Source: Erythroxylum novogranatense
Lineage: Eukaryota > Streptophyta > Magnoliopsida > Malpighiales > Erythroxylaceae
Length of the DNA stretch: 64,000 bases
Reading direction: 5' to 3'
Assembly (NCBI GenBank): GCA_029891385.1
Contig: CM057225.1
Span: 80,501,887-80,565,886, forward strand
Under the pieces are notes generated by a model. It made no database searches, had not been told where the DNA came from, and was given only the letters and a program-made list of their open reading frames with translations. Both the position numbers and the translations under genes were made by a program. Position 1 is the first letter of the stretch; each line of letters opens with the position of its first letter. Positions 46,061-56,538 of the stretch are shown here, piece by piece.

Positions 46061-46221
46061 ATTAGGGCCGATTTTCGGAAGCAGGCAAATGTCGAACGAC
46101 CATCAACAGAATGTGTCGGCCAACCAAAATTTATCACTTGGAGGCTAAAATGACGGAATGACGGGGAGGCGTAACACTAATACCGATAATCAACGAGAAG
46201 AAAGGGCAATCAAGGAAAGAA

Positions 46222-46800
46222 ATGATGGTAACACCGGCAACAAGACGAACGACCTACCGGGTCATCAATATGATATTCGGTGAAATGCAATGGGCTCCAC
46301 CAAGAAGTGGAGAAAAAGGTATGCCAAACAGTAGACCGACCCATCCACCAAAAGTCGAGGAGAGAGGACGAAATGATATCATTCATGAGTCCGACCTCAA
46401 AGGAATAAGTTGTCTCATGACGATGCCCTCGGTAAACCCGAATATGGACGGATACGAAAGTGAAGCGGTAATGATCGACACGGGAGCTCTCTCGACTATT
46501 GCATTACGGTTTTCGCAAATGAAGGTACCAAGAGCGCCTATTACCTACATGACGCCCCATCAAGTGGAGTGACCGGAAGGCCACCACCTGCTCGCCTGTA
46601 AATTTGAAAGTGAAGTTCGGGCGTAAGCCTCGCTAAATGTAAAGGGACGCTGAGTTCCTAGTTGTTAAATTCCACGGGCGATAACGCGATAATCGGCCAA
46701 CACAAATGCTCCTCAGACGGCCGCTCCACTTACTACCAAAGTTATTAAGTTTCCACACCCCACGGAGTTGGAGTTGTCAGTCAACAGTAAAATTGCTAGG
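46222..46800 (+). pseudogene. Tat-A aspartic protease
   Basis: The 116-residue open piece 46222-46572 contains TYRVINMIFGE, PPKVEER, HESDLKGISC and VMIDTGALST, with the catalytic D-T-G intact, then QMKVP. Similar wording is found in Tat-B at 63430-63830 on minus. Downstream the words of the flap and the Y-N-A-I-I-G-R/T-Q-N-A block (46680-46720) are frameshifted. It would process gag-pol. Confidence 0.85.
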
Positions 46801-46999
46801 GAATGCTACTCGCAGAGACGAAGACATTAGACGGGCGGTAGATCGACGAGCCTCTAGATGTGAGAGCCGACGAAGAGGTGGAAAGAATAAACCCGTGGAA
46901 GAAACGCAAAAGTCGTGGCCGACAAAGCCGACCTTCTAAGTTTACAAACCTAGGTCCGAAATGCGGGGGACCTCGTTAAAGAAATCACAAACCGCTCAG

Positions 47000-47740
47000 T
47001 GGAAAACAACGGTTCATTGGGTACCGAGCGATGCCCTAATCTCTCGATCGGTCACATCTCATTCTCTAAGATTCGACATGACTATAGTTCGATCGACATA
47101 AGAAGCGATGCCACAAAGAAAGAACGCATGGGGTGATCGAGAAGGAAGTGGGCGTCAAGGCCCGGCTTCATCCGAGAAGTCATAATTCCGAAGGGCTCGC
47201 CAACGTGGTGTTAGTAAAAAAGAAGAACGGAAATGGAGGATGTATAGACTTCATCGACCTAAACAAAGCTGGTCCAAAGGATGCTTCCGCCGCCTAAGAT
47301 CGATCAATTAATGGACTCCATCGTGCCATGAGTTGCTCACCTTCGGATGCCTTCTGTTATCATCGATCCAAAATGAGCTCGAAGACTAAGAAAGACCGCC
47401 TTTCATAACCCACTCAAGGCACTTTGCTACAAGTAATGCCTTTCGCCCTAAAACGCCGGGCGACCTATCAATGGCTCGTCATGTAAGTCTTTAAACAATG
47501 ACAGGCTTGACGCGGAAGCTATGGATGATATGGTGGTAAAAGTAAGACGGCCAGGAGCATGTAAAGATCTCAAAGAAGTCTTCCAGCATTGAATAAATTC
47601 CTATGAAGCTAAACCCGAAAATGCGGTTTGGGGTGGCATCCGAAAATTCGGGGTTTATGATCACTCAATGGGAATCGGTTAATCCCGAGAAGATTGAGGC
47701 CATCATACGATGCCTTCGCCACAATGCTTGAAAGACGCTC
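47000..47740 (+). pseudogene. Tat-A reverse transcriptase
   Basis: KKNGNGGCIDFIDLNKA near 47219-47270 (usual K-K-x-x-G-K-W-R-M-C-x-D-F-x-x-L-N-K-A), FITHSRHFATSNAF-like words near 47405-47450 with the M-P-F-G-L-K block lost, then AMDDMVVK near 47518-47542 in place of Y-V-D-D-M-V-V-K, and KLNPKMRFGVASENSGFMI near 47605-47660. The Tyr of the catalytic box is changed by a local deletion while the Asp pair remains. Frames are broken. Confidence 0.82.
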
Positions 47741-48860
47741 GATCTTAACCGCATAGGATAGCCACGAGCGTATTCATTTCTAGATTGGGAGACAAGTGCC
47801 TTCCATTTTTTAAGGTCCCGAGGAGTTTAATGTAACCCAGCTTCAATGGCCGATGAGTGCTAAAAGCTTTCCAACACTTGAAACGATATTTGTCTGTACT
47901 CAATTGCTCAAGAAGTCCGACGCAGGGGGAAACCCCGATTTTATATTTGGTCACTAAGGGTCGATCAACATGCGTTTTATCCGTTTCGGAAGAAGGCGTA
48001 GCAACACCCCCTACTACGCCAAGAAAGTGTTGACCGCCGCCAAACGCGACACGCGCTATAGAGAAGCTAGCACTCTTTGATAATGGCAACGTAAAATCGA
48101 GACTCATTTCCAAAGTCACACCGCTGAGGTATGGATCGATCAACCCTTCAGCAAAGGCCTCCAAAAGCTCAAAACCTTGGTCGACCGGTAAAGGGGCTAG
48201 AACCGGAGAGTTCGATATTCAATACAAGCCCCGACGACCATTAAAGCACAAGTGTCAAGGATTTCATTGCGTAGATGAGCCAACCGAGCTCGAGGGACGA
48301 GCAATTTCCCGCTGAACTTGCTTCGCTGACGTCATCCAACGCCAAGGATGCGGAGCGGATAGTGCTAATCACCAAGATACATAAGAAAAGTGGAATACGC
48401 CTTCGGCTAGAATTCAAGGCTCCAATAATGAGGCGAGTACGAGGTCTCGATACCGGCTCCAACTAGCCCGGAGATGGAGGTGAAACATCCAAGATATATA
48501 GCGATACCAAGTGGTGGTCGCCAAGTCACCGGGGAGTATGAGGCTGCGGAAATAACATGATCAAGTATCTGAGTCGGTAAAGCAGAATTGAGCAATTTTG
48601 ACAAGATTCAATCGCTAGTATAGAGCGAGCCTCAGTAATGCTGGGGTGGACGCCTTTAAAATGGCTTCCGATCGTGATGCCATAAACAATATTCTCGTCG
48701 AACGACTAAACCGCCTAGCATTCAAAAGGTCGGAAGTTCTCAATGTAAATACCGATCGATCGGCCGGATGTAACCGATCATGCAATACCTTTTAGAAGGA
48801 AAGCAACCGGAAGACCCATCAGAGGCCAAGAAGCTAAGGAGGAAGGCGGTCATACATGGT
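47740..48860 (+). pseudogene. Tat-A RNase H and connection
   Basis: Words of the RNase H region occur: KAFQHL-type near 47865-47885, and the later plant-type RNase H near 48180-48500 (FDIQYKPR-like at 48215, VDEPTELE-like near 48275, GIRLRLEF near 48395). Compare 62170-62400 of Tat-B, where the first part is open in one frame. Heavily frameshifted. Confidence 0.6.
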
Positions 48861-49950
48861 CACAACGAGGCTCTATATAAGCCCCACGATCGTCACCGCT
48901 TCGATGCTCGAACGAGGAAGAAGTTTCGAAAGGTGCAATGGCCAAGTCCATGAAGGGATGTGCGGAAATCACATAGGGGCGTAATGTTGGCTCACCCCAA
49001 GGCATCGATTGACAGGTACTAATGGTCGATTTACGAAGAGATCGCTGTAAAAAGGTCGACGGCGGCGAGGCTTCACAGAGAAACAAAGCACTGTCTTCAC
49101 CAAATTTAATCGAGTAATAATGCAGATCGAAGCCATCCTATCCTTTCGCCAATGGGGAATGGATATACTGGGCCTTTCCCCCCTTCCCGACAAAAGAAAT
49201 TCCGATAAAGGGCGAGAGTATTTCACAAGCGTAAGCGAGTCCGTCACACATAACCGAGGGAAATGGAAAGCTTATAAAGAAAACATACTATGCCGCCGGA
49301 TGCCTATGGTGTTGATCACGATAACGGCCGCGCTCGATAACTAAAAATTTAGAGATTTCATGTCACTAAAAATCGAGCTACTTGCTAACTTCTACGCCCA
49401 TCCCCAAAGTAACGGTCTCAGAGAAACACCAACAAAAGATAATGAACGCCTCAAGAAGCGCCCGGACGGAGAAAGACCCGGCAGAGGAAGTAGATGAAGT
49501 ATTGTGGCATATAGAACCACACCGAATGGGGCCACAGTGAAACGCCGCTTTGATGACCTTCGCAGGTAAGCCCCGTTCCAGCTGAGGCGGCATTGCCTAA
49601 TCGTAGGGTGTCGGGTTACGAGGAAGAGCAAATGATGAAGCCCGCAGAGCGTAGCTCGCTCTCCTTTAGTGAGGATCGAGAAAGGGCAGCCGCCGCTTCG
49701 AAGCCATCGTGCAAAAGGCTACCAAGTTCTACAATGTAATGGTTAAGCCGAGAAATGTAAAGGTCGGAGGATACGCTTTTACTTAAAAGCCGAGGCGGCC
49801 GGAAAGCATCCCTGAAAGCTCTGACAGACGCGGGAAGGACCCTATCGAGTGATTACAAGCCGCATGGTTCTTACATCCTAGCGGCGAGAAAGGGAAGATT
49901 CTACCAAGACCATGGAACTCACAAAACCCAAAACTTTCTACCAATAGATA
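48860..49950 (+). pseudogene. Tat-A integrase
   Basis: Zinc-region words near 48900-49080, then MQIEAILSFRQWGMDILG at 49120-49173 (start of the catalytic core), KFRDF near 49350, LANFYAHPQSNG near 49381-49415 (catalytic Glu segment), VAYRTTPNG near 49500-49530, and LTKPKTFYQ at about 49918-49945, the family C-terminal W-N-x-x-x-L-K-K-F-Y-Q end. The second Asp block, normally I-T-D-N-G, reads ITITAALDN, so it is damaged. Confidence 0.85.
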
Positions 49951-50099
49951 AGTGTTTACGTTAGTTAATCTTTCCTTGTTATCATTTTTGTATACATGCG
50001 TACCTTTTTCCGTCCCCTCGCCAGTGTTTTTTAACGGCCCGATCCTCGTATCATCAATAAATGGGTTCCGATTTCTTGGCAATAATAAGTTACGTTATT

Positions 50100-50840
50100 G
50101 CTTGGCAAAGAATGGAAAGTCCAATCAACCATCACCGCAAATCTCCATAGATCGACTTCTACTTACGGTCGCCAGACAAGATCCTCGACCTCGCCGTAAC
50201 TCCATAGATCGATTTCACGGTCCGGTCGCCAGACAAGATCCCCGGTCTCGCCGATAACTCCATAGATCGACTTCGATCGGTTTGGTCGCCAGACAAGATC
50301 CCCGACCTTGCTTCTGTAACTCCATAGATCGAACTCTACCGGTCTGGCCGCCAGACAAGATCCTCGACCTCGCCGCAGAACTCCATAGATCGATTTCGGT
50401 CGGTTGGCCGCCAGAAAGATCCTCGACCTCGCCAGAATTCCATAGATCGACTTGCCGGCCATTTACCGCCAGATAAGATCCCCGAGTCCTCGCCGATAAC
50501 TCCATAGATCGATTTCGGTCAGGATAGATCCGATCTCGCCAGACAAGATCCTCGACGCTTCCGCCAGATAAGATTACCGCCGCAGAATCCATAGATCGAC
50601 TTTGGCTCGGCTTACGCTAAGACAAGATCCTCGACCCCGCCGATAACTCCATAGATCGACTTCGACGGTTTGTCGCCAAGACAGATCCTCGACTCGCCGG
50701 ATCTCCAGATCGACTTTGGCGGTAGGTCGCCAGACAGATCTCTGGACCCCACCAGGTCGACCGATCGCTAAGACAAGACCCCTGACCTAGACCCACTACT
50801 AACCCAACCTCAACATCGATCAATCACCAGAACACTTAAT
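50100..50840. repeat. Tat-A minisatellite, about 60-bp units
   Basis: About eleven units with core CTCCATAGATCGACTTCG...GTCGCCAGACAAGATCCTCGACCTCGCCG; the ATAGATCGA words are near 50150, 50208, 50266, 50325, 50385, 50445, 50507, 50590, 50653, with weaker units to about 50760. It lies just after pol. The same repeat, inverted as expected for the opposite element, occurs in Tat-B. Confidence 0.95.
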
Positions 50841-51059
50841 CCTAATACGATCCAAGCAAAGGACAAGCACGAATCGACTTTGAAAAAATAGCCAGAAGAT
50901 GAAATACAAAACAAAGGTACATTCATATCAAGTTTATCCTCGCCACAAGACCCACTGTGTAAGCTCTTCGCCACAAGCGATTTTACCAAACTAGAAGCTA
51001 GACTACTATGAGCTAAAAAGAAGAGCCAAAACATGGAGAGTCGGGCCAAAGAAAAGAAT

Positions 51060-51065
51060 TTTATT
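51060..51065 (-). terminator. Polyadenylation signal of the Tat-A antisense unit
   Basis: AATAAA on minus in CTCATAGAAATAAAATTCTTTTC, conserved with Tat-B at 59016-59021. Confidence 0.5.
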
Positions 51066-53587
51066 TCTATGAGTTGATCCCGGTCACAAGCCCCACCAGT
51101 GAGCTCTACAAAGGGGAGAGGGGAGCTACAAGAACTGACTTGAGAAGGAGAATATCCGGAGAATACATGGGGGAAGCCCTGAAGCAGGTGGAAAAGTCAA
51201 GCAGTAAGCAGTGTTCCAAGTGGAGCACCAGGTGTGTCAGCCCCGAGGAAGCTCGCCCTCCCTTCCGAACCGAGGTCCAACTCCTCCCTAGGGACAGCCC
51301 TCTGTCCTCCTCGCCTCTCTTTTACTCTCTGAGAAAGGCCAATAGCTGCTAGGAATCAACGGCCAAGCAACTCATCAAACGAGGGACCGTCTGAGCCCTC
51401 AGAACGCAGTGTCATAGCAGCTTTTAATATCATAATGGCCAGTCGCAGGAGTACTCCAAACACCTCCCAAGCAAGAATCGCTCGCCATCGCCGATCGCCT
51501 GATCCTTCGCTCCTTAGTCGAGGCCCGCCTCCTCCTGCCTCCTCGGCCGTGATCCGCCTGGCCCTTCCTTAGGATCTCTCACCGGGCGTGATCCCGAGGC
51601 ATTTCTCTTAAGCACCCTCCGACTCCCACAACCCTCTCAAAGTTGCATACCCCTGATAGTCCGCTCTCTCCGCTTATAGCCTTTACCCTTTCGAGCCCTC
51701 CCTCGTAAGCCGAGCTCTAATATGCCAGATCTCCTCCTCCTCAGATCAACTCTGGGCCTTCAAAACATTGGCCGCTTCCTCCGAATTTTCTTTCTCCTCC
51801 CAGAGAGGAATTTGAGCCTCGAGAACATCCTCTCCTCCACTTCCGGCCAGCTTGTCCTTCGTAGTTTCCACCGCCTTCAAGGCCTTTAACCTCCTCGTCT
51901 GTAACCTCCAAGCATTGCACCGAACGACATTATCAAGGCTTGTAGAAACCACGCAGCGAGAGCCGCCATTTCAATTACTATTCTGTCAAATATCTCCCGT
52001 CCGTGGGGGAGTAATCTTTCCATGATGACGAGACACATCGAGGTCGGCAATGAGGAGCCTCTCAGCGCTTTGATCAAAGACTCCATCGCCTGCGCCACCT
52101 GCTTCCCCTTCCTTCGATTGGCCGAAGGACGGAAGGTCGTTTCACCGCCAAGGACGAGCATCCGTCAGAGACAATGGCCACCGAGGGACAAGCAAGAACC
52201 GAGGGACGAGCAGATCCTTCCACCATCGACGAACGAGGAGCTCGGTCGGCAAGCTTCGACCAATCTCCTCCTCTTCGTAGGCCTTTCGACCTTCTTCCCT
52301 TCCCCGGCACATGATCGGACCGGTGGGACGACCACAACAGCGCGCAAGAATAGTTCAAATCGCCACCGAGCATTCCGCTGGTCAAAGCAACGGCCGGACA
52401 ACCAAATAATAGCCTCTCCCTCATCCGCCCACACAACCTCGTAAGGTTCGGCGACCAAGGCTTGCTTTTGCCACTTTGGGGGGACGGGCAAGCATGAACC
52501 TGACCATTGCCGCACAAACAAAGAAAACGAAGTTAGCAATCGAGCAAAAACCTACAAACAAGGAAAGCACTGACCGTGAGGGGTCAACCGAAAGAGTGCG
52601 CTTCTCCTAGCCCGCTAACTTGGGCGGGGGTCAATCAAAAGAGTTGGTCAAGCCCCCACCGCTTCTCCAAAAATAAACCGAGTAAAGCTTATATCGCCGA
52701 AGTTCCTATACGGTTAACTACCACCGATTCTCCTCGAAAGGAAAAGACTTGACGAATCGCTCCACCGCTATATTGGGGATACCTCCACGGGCTGGGCTCG
52801 AAGAAGCCCCTGGTGGCCTCACAAAGAAATACTTTAGTCCGCCAGCCGGTAATTTTGCCCGACGTCCCTACCGGGCGATACGGCATCCTTATACATCAAA
52901 GAGGGATCCCACCGCCGAGATCGGCTCGCTCATCCTCAAAAAGTAGCGCAAGATATTGATCAAGGTCAAGAACCAAATTGGTGGCATAACAGTATGAGCC
53001 CATTGATGAACCTCCACCTGCTCGAAGAATCTGCCTCGCTCAATCGATAGCCGACGACACTTCGGCCCACGATCGCGCAGATGGTAGCCTCAAGCCTCCA
53101 ACCGAGAAAATGTTCCAGACTTGCAACCATCCATCTGCACTGCCGCCAATCCCTTCATCCCTGAAGCCAACTGGGCTCCCATTCCCGAGGAACATTATTC
53201 TAGAACCGACCGCCTCAACTCCGCCATGGACATCCTCGATCCACCAAGGGCTCCTCACCACCATCCCGCTTTTCCATTGCTCACAGATCTCTTCAACATC
53301 CTCCAACTCGACATCGAGGTCGCCCCACCATAACCCCATGACTCTCTCCTCAAGATTATCGCTAGAAGAAACCCCACTTCGGAACCAGAGACTACATAAC
53401 TCACTCAGAGGAAATTTAGAAGAAGGAGAATGGAGGAAGGGGACGATCTATTTAGGAAAAGCGATCGGGGTTCGCACAACGCCAAAGAAAGCTTCCAAGA
53501 ACCGAGAGCAAGAAATGCAGAAGAAGCAAGAAAATAGCGAGAATGAAACGAGAGGAAGAAAAGCAAACCGTCTGTCGGCCAAGGTCA

Positions 53588-53593
53588 TTTATA
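53588..53593 (-). promoter_or_regulatory. TATA box of the Tat-A antisense unit
   Basis: TATAAA on minus in the context TCCTATAAATGACCTTGGCC. The same box and neighbourhood occur in Tat-B at 56533-56538, with conserved sequence on both sides. Confidence 0.65.
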
Positions 53594-54125
53594 GGAGAAG
53601 CTCCAACCACCATCCAATCGGTACAACACGTGGATAAAATCCGAGTTTCACTTCAACACGTGGCGCGATCCGAGCCATGGGAGCTAGGGTTACCCGTAAG
53701 ACAAATCAAGAGACTTGTGGGACAAAGCGGAGCAATAGTCACAAGGACGATACGCTTCGATTCTCGCATACCGCCGAGAGCACGCGCCGTCAAAAATAAA
53801 TGCTCCACACTCTTTCCCACGCTCGAGCGCTGCTATCGTAAAAATCCGTCCGCACCAACCTGGCCGTGGACAATCAACCGATCAATTCCTAACGCGAGTG
53901 GTCACACACTACCCGTCAATATCCTACCAACTAGGCCAACCCCGAGCTATCTTCGACGGACTATAACTCAAAACCCGACCGACCGACTTAACCGAGCAGT
54001 CCCGCTACGGCTATAAGTGCCAAAGACTAACCGACGGCCACATTACTTAGCCGTCCCATTTACGCCGCTTATGGAGTGACCGACGAGTTACAACAACACA
54101 CCCTCCGACCCTTCTCCGCTCATAC

Positions 54126-54143
54126 CGAGGAGTAGGGGGCTTA
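54126..54143 (+). other. Tat-A polypurine tract
   Basis: CGAGGAGTAGGGGGCTTA directly before the TGGACGGG start of the 3' LTR; Tat-B has CGAGGTAGGGGCTTA at the same place. Confidence 0.85.
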
Positions 54144-54535
54144 TGGACGGGTCGGCAACATTGGGTCCAAATCCAGCCTCACGCCAATCGATCGCCTTTA
54201 CACCTAAGGCTTAACCTGTGGTCTCAGCCTATATATTCACGGCCCATTAGCGAAGGTAATATCCCATGCAAACACGTGAAAACCTAAACCTAGCTACTAA
54301 TCATATATAAGGTAATTTTCTCATAATCAAGGTAACAAAATCATAACCTAGCTTGCTTTTCTCCCGATCGATTTATCTCACCTTCACCAAAAGACTTACT
54401 TGAGCGTTGAGGGCTACTCGACACAACCCCGACAAGCCTTCCTTGTTTTGGTGTGATTTTACGTTGAACCACTTCAGCGAGTATAGGATCATGGATCGAA
54501 TGGTAACAACCGCCAGCCGTAATCCGATGTAACCA
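54144..54535 (+). repeat. Tat-A 3' LTR
   Basis: 392 bp matching 44294-44695 with many short deletions (for example CTCACGCCAATCG versus CTCATGGGCCAATCG). TATATAA at 54304-54310. It ends AACCA and then LINE sequence begins. Confidence 0.92.
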
Positions 54536-55604
54536 CCAAGAAAACCCGAAACCAACAAGCCAATGCCCATGCTCTTCACAAATGATGCCTCCAAATCCAA
54601 TATTCCCTAAGGTTTCCAAGAGAACTATCCATTTCTCTCAGATGTTGATGTGATGGGCCCCAAAGAATTATAAACAATAAGACAAACATTTAGAAGCTTA
54701 AGGAACCACCGATATTGTGTGATAGTGAAAAGGATTGGGTGCTGAATCACTTCTCGATTTCTAGCACACCAAATGATCCATATGCCAACCAAAAATTTGA
54801 TGACATGGTCATAAGCAACCCCCAGCTCTAACACGTGCATATTGATCCAATCGTCAATACTAGGGGCAAAAAAAGTTTCATTGACATTATCAAAGATTAA
54901 ACGCCAAACTGGCGATGCCCAAACACAATCTCGAATGGCATATAAGACCGATTTAGAACTCCTGCCACATCGAGAACAAATGGGAAAATTTGCCATACGT
55001 CTATTGAATCGCAAGAGATTGGTAGGCAATCATTGCCACCAAATCTACCAAAGGAAAAAAAAATAGAATTTCTGAGGCACATTATGCTTCCAAATTTGCA
55101 TCCATTTTCAAGGATCATGGGACAAGGAATAGAGTAATGAATTCAGAATCAAATTTTACCGATGAGAACCCATCGTCGATTCCCCCAAATTAGTGAATCA
55201 CCCTATTCACATTGCAAGAGATAGGATTACAACAATCCTCTTCAGTAGCTCACAAGATAAAGTGGTATGTAAGATAGAAAATCTCATCGACCTCTATCGA
55301 GACTAGGTCACCACTATGAGATGTCTATCCCTATCATCAATAGTATGTACATGTCTAATAAGGGGCACTTCACCGCACCATCTATTAAACCAAATTGAGA
55401 TATATTGGCCCGAGCCAACCCGCCATAGGAAGCCATCCTTCAAGAACGGAACATATTTTTGGATGGTTTTCCAATAAGGAGAGGAGTAATGTGGAAAACG
55501 GGTAGCAAATAAGGAGGTGCCATAAGGACATTTACTATAAAAGATATCCACCCAAAGTTTTGATTCATTGGAAACCAAAGACCAAACCAACTTACCAATC
55601 ATTG
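54536..55604 (-). pseudogene. LINE fragment between the two Tat elements (RT thumb, zf-RVT, RNase H)
   Basis: Read on minus from 55604: MIGKLVWSLVSNESKLWVDIFYSKC, FLWRVGSGQYISIWFNRWCG and HVHTIDDRD (55303-55604). After a frameshift comes a 134-residue open piece (54625-55029) with NLLRFNRRMANFPICSRCGRSSKSVLYAIRDC, the zf-RVT domain with its C-x2-C and H/C ligands, and WVGIWIIWCARNREV-like words. Then GNIGFGGIICEEHGHWLVGF (54536-54615), the start of RNase H. The fragment is bounded on both sides by Tat LTR termini. No endonuclease or palm is present. Confidence 0.88.
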
Positions 55605-55994
55605 TGGTTCTGCCGGATTCTGGCTGAACTGATTGTTGCCATTCTGATCCATGATCCCTATACTCGCTGAAGTGGTTCCAACGTAAAATCACCTGCAAAC
55701 AAGGAAGGCTTGTCGGGTCAGGTCCCGAGTAGCCCTCCGACGCCAAGTAAGTCTTTTGGTGAAGGTGAGATAAAATCGATCGTAGAAAAGCAACTAGGTT
55801 ATGATTTTGTTACCTGATTATGAGAGAAAATTACCTTATATATGATTCAGAGCTAGGTTTAGGTTTTACGTGTTTGCATGGAATATTACCTTCGCTAATG
55901 GGCCATGAATATATGGCTAGACCTGTTGCCTTAGGTGTAAGACCGATCGATTGCCCATGAGACCGGATTTGGACCCAATGTTGCCACCCATCCA
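55605..55994 (-). repeat. Tat-B 3' LTR
   Basis: 390 bp, inverted copy of the Tat-A LTRs. On minus it begins TGGATGGGTGGCAACATTGGG and ends CGGCAGAACCA. Like the others it is rich in short deletions. Confidence 0.92.
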
Positions 55995-56010
55995 TAAGCC
56001 CCTACCTCGA
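55995..56010 (-). other. Tat-B polypurine tract
   Basis: On minus TCGAGGTAGGGGCTTA, immediately upstream of the LTR start. Confidence 0.85.
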
Positions 56011-56532
56011 GTCCGAACGAGAGAAAGGTCGGAGGAGTGTGTTGTTGTAGCTCGTCGGTCACCCATAGCTGCTGAAATGGGACAGCCTCGTAATGTGGCC
56101 GATCGGCTAGTCTTTGGCCTTGTAGCCCAGGTGAGCGGTGATGGCTTGCTAGGTCTAGCTTGGCCGGTTTTCGAAGTTATAGTCCGCAAGAAGATAGCTT
56201 CGGGGTGGGCCTAGTTGGTAGGATATTGACGGTAGGTGTGACCACCGCTGGGGTCAGTGGTTGATTGTCCCCGACCGTTGGTGCGGACGGTTTTGCACGA
56301 TAGCCCGCGCCAACGTGGGAAAGAGTGGAGCATTTATTTTCGACGGCTGCGTTTTCTCGACAACCGTGCAGAATCAAACGACGTCTTCGGACTATTGTTC
56401 ACCGTCCCACACGCCTCTTCGATTTGTCTTCGGTAACCCTAGCTCCCATGGCTCGGATCGCGCACATGTTCAAGTGAAACTCCGGATTTTATCCACGTGT
56501 TGTACTTCGATTGATGGCGGCTTGAGCTTCCC

Positions 56533-56538
56533 TATAAA
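56533..56538 (+). promoter_or_regulatory. TATA box of the Tat-B antisense unit
   Basis: TATAAA in TTCCCTATAAATGACCTTGGCC, followed by a pyrimidine-rich leader (TTTGCTTTTCTTCACTCTCGC). Conserved with 53588-53593. Confidence 0.65.

Larger units (their letters stand above)
51060..53593 (-). pseudogene. Tat-A antisense ORF unit (aORF)
   Basis: A minus-strand unit, antisense to gag-pol: TATA box (complement of 53588-53593), then open pieces 53040-53339, 52689-52886, 52165-52539/52074-52517 and 51746-51952, then AATAAA (complement of 51060-51065). Readable words include HQWAHTVMPPIWFLTLINILRYF (about 53010-52940) and EPISAVGSLFDVKDAVSPGRDVG. Parts resemble the 'putative gypsy-type transposon' domain (PF04195-like) found in antisense ORFs of Tat and Grande elements; the Pfam match is inferred. 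The C-terminal part is Glu/Arg-rich and probably coiled coil. Frameshifts break it. Function in the family is not known. Confidence 0.6.
44294..54535 (+). mobile_element. Tat-A: Tat-type gypsy element with antisense ORF, both LTRs
   Basis: A 10.2-kb plus-strand element: 5' LTR, primer site, gag, protease, RT, RNase H, integrase, a 60-bp minisatellite, an antisense transcription unit, polypurine tract, 3' LTR. Order and wording place it in the Tat group of Ty3-gypsy. GC content is clearly higher than to its left. Bases flanking the two LTRs (CATAT and CCAAG) do not form a target duplication, so one side may be rearranged. The coding parts are broken by dense small deletions. Confidence 0.9.

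Noticed and set aside
50100..50840. CRISPR array
   Set aside because: Units are contiguous diverged minisatellite repeats of about 60 bp without distinct spacers, inside a plant retrotransposon, and no cas-like genes are present.
44296..54535. Simple insertion of Tat-A with target duplication
   Set aside because: The five bases before the 5' LTR (CATAT) and after the 3' LTR (CCAAG) differ, and LINE sequence is seen only on the right.
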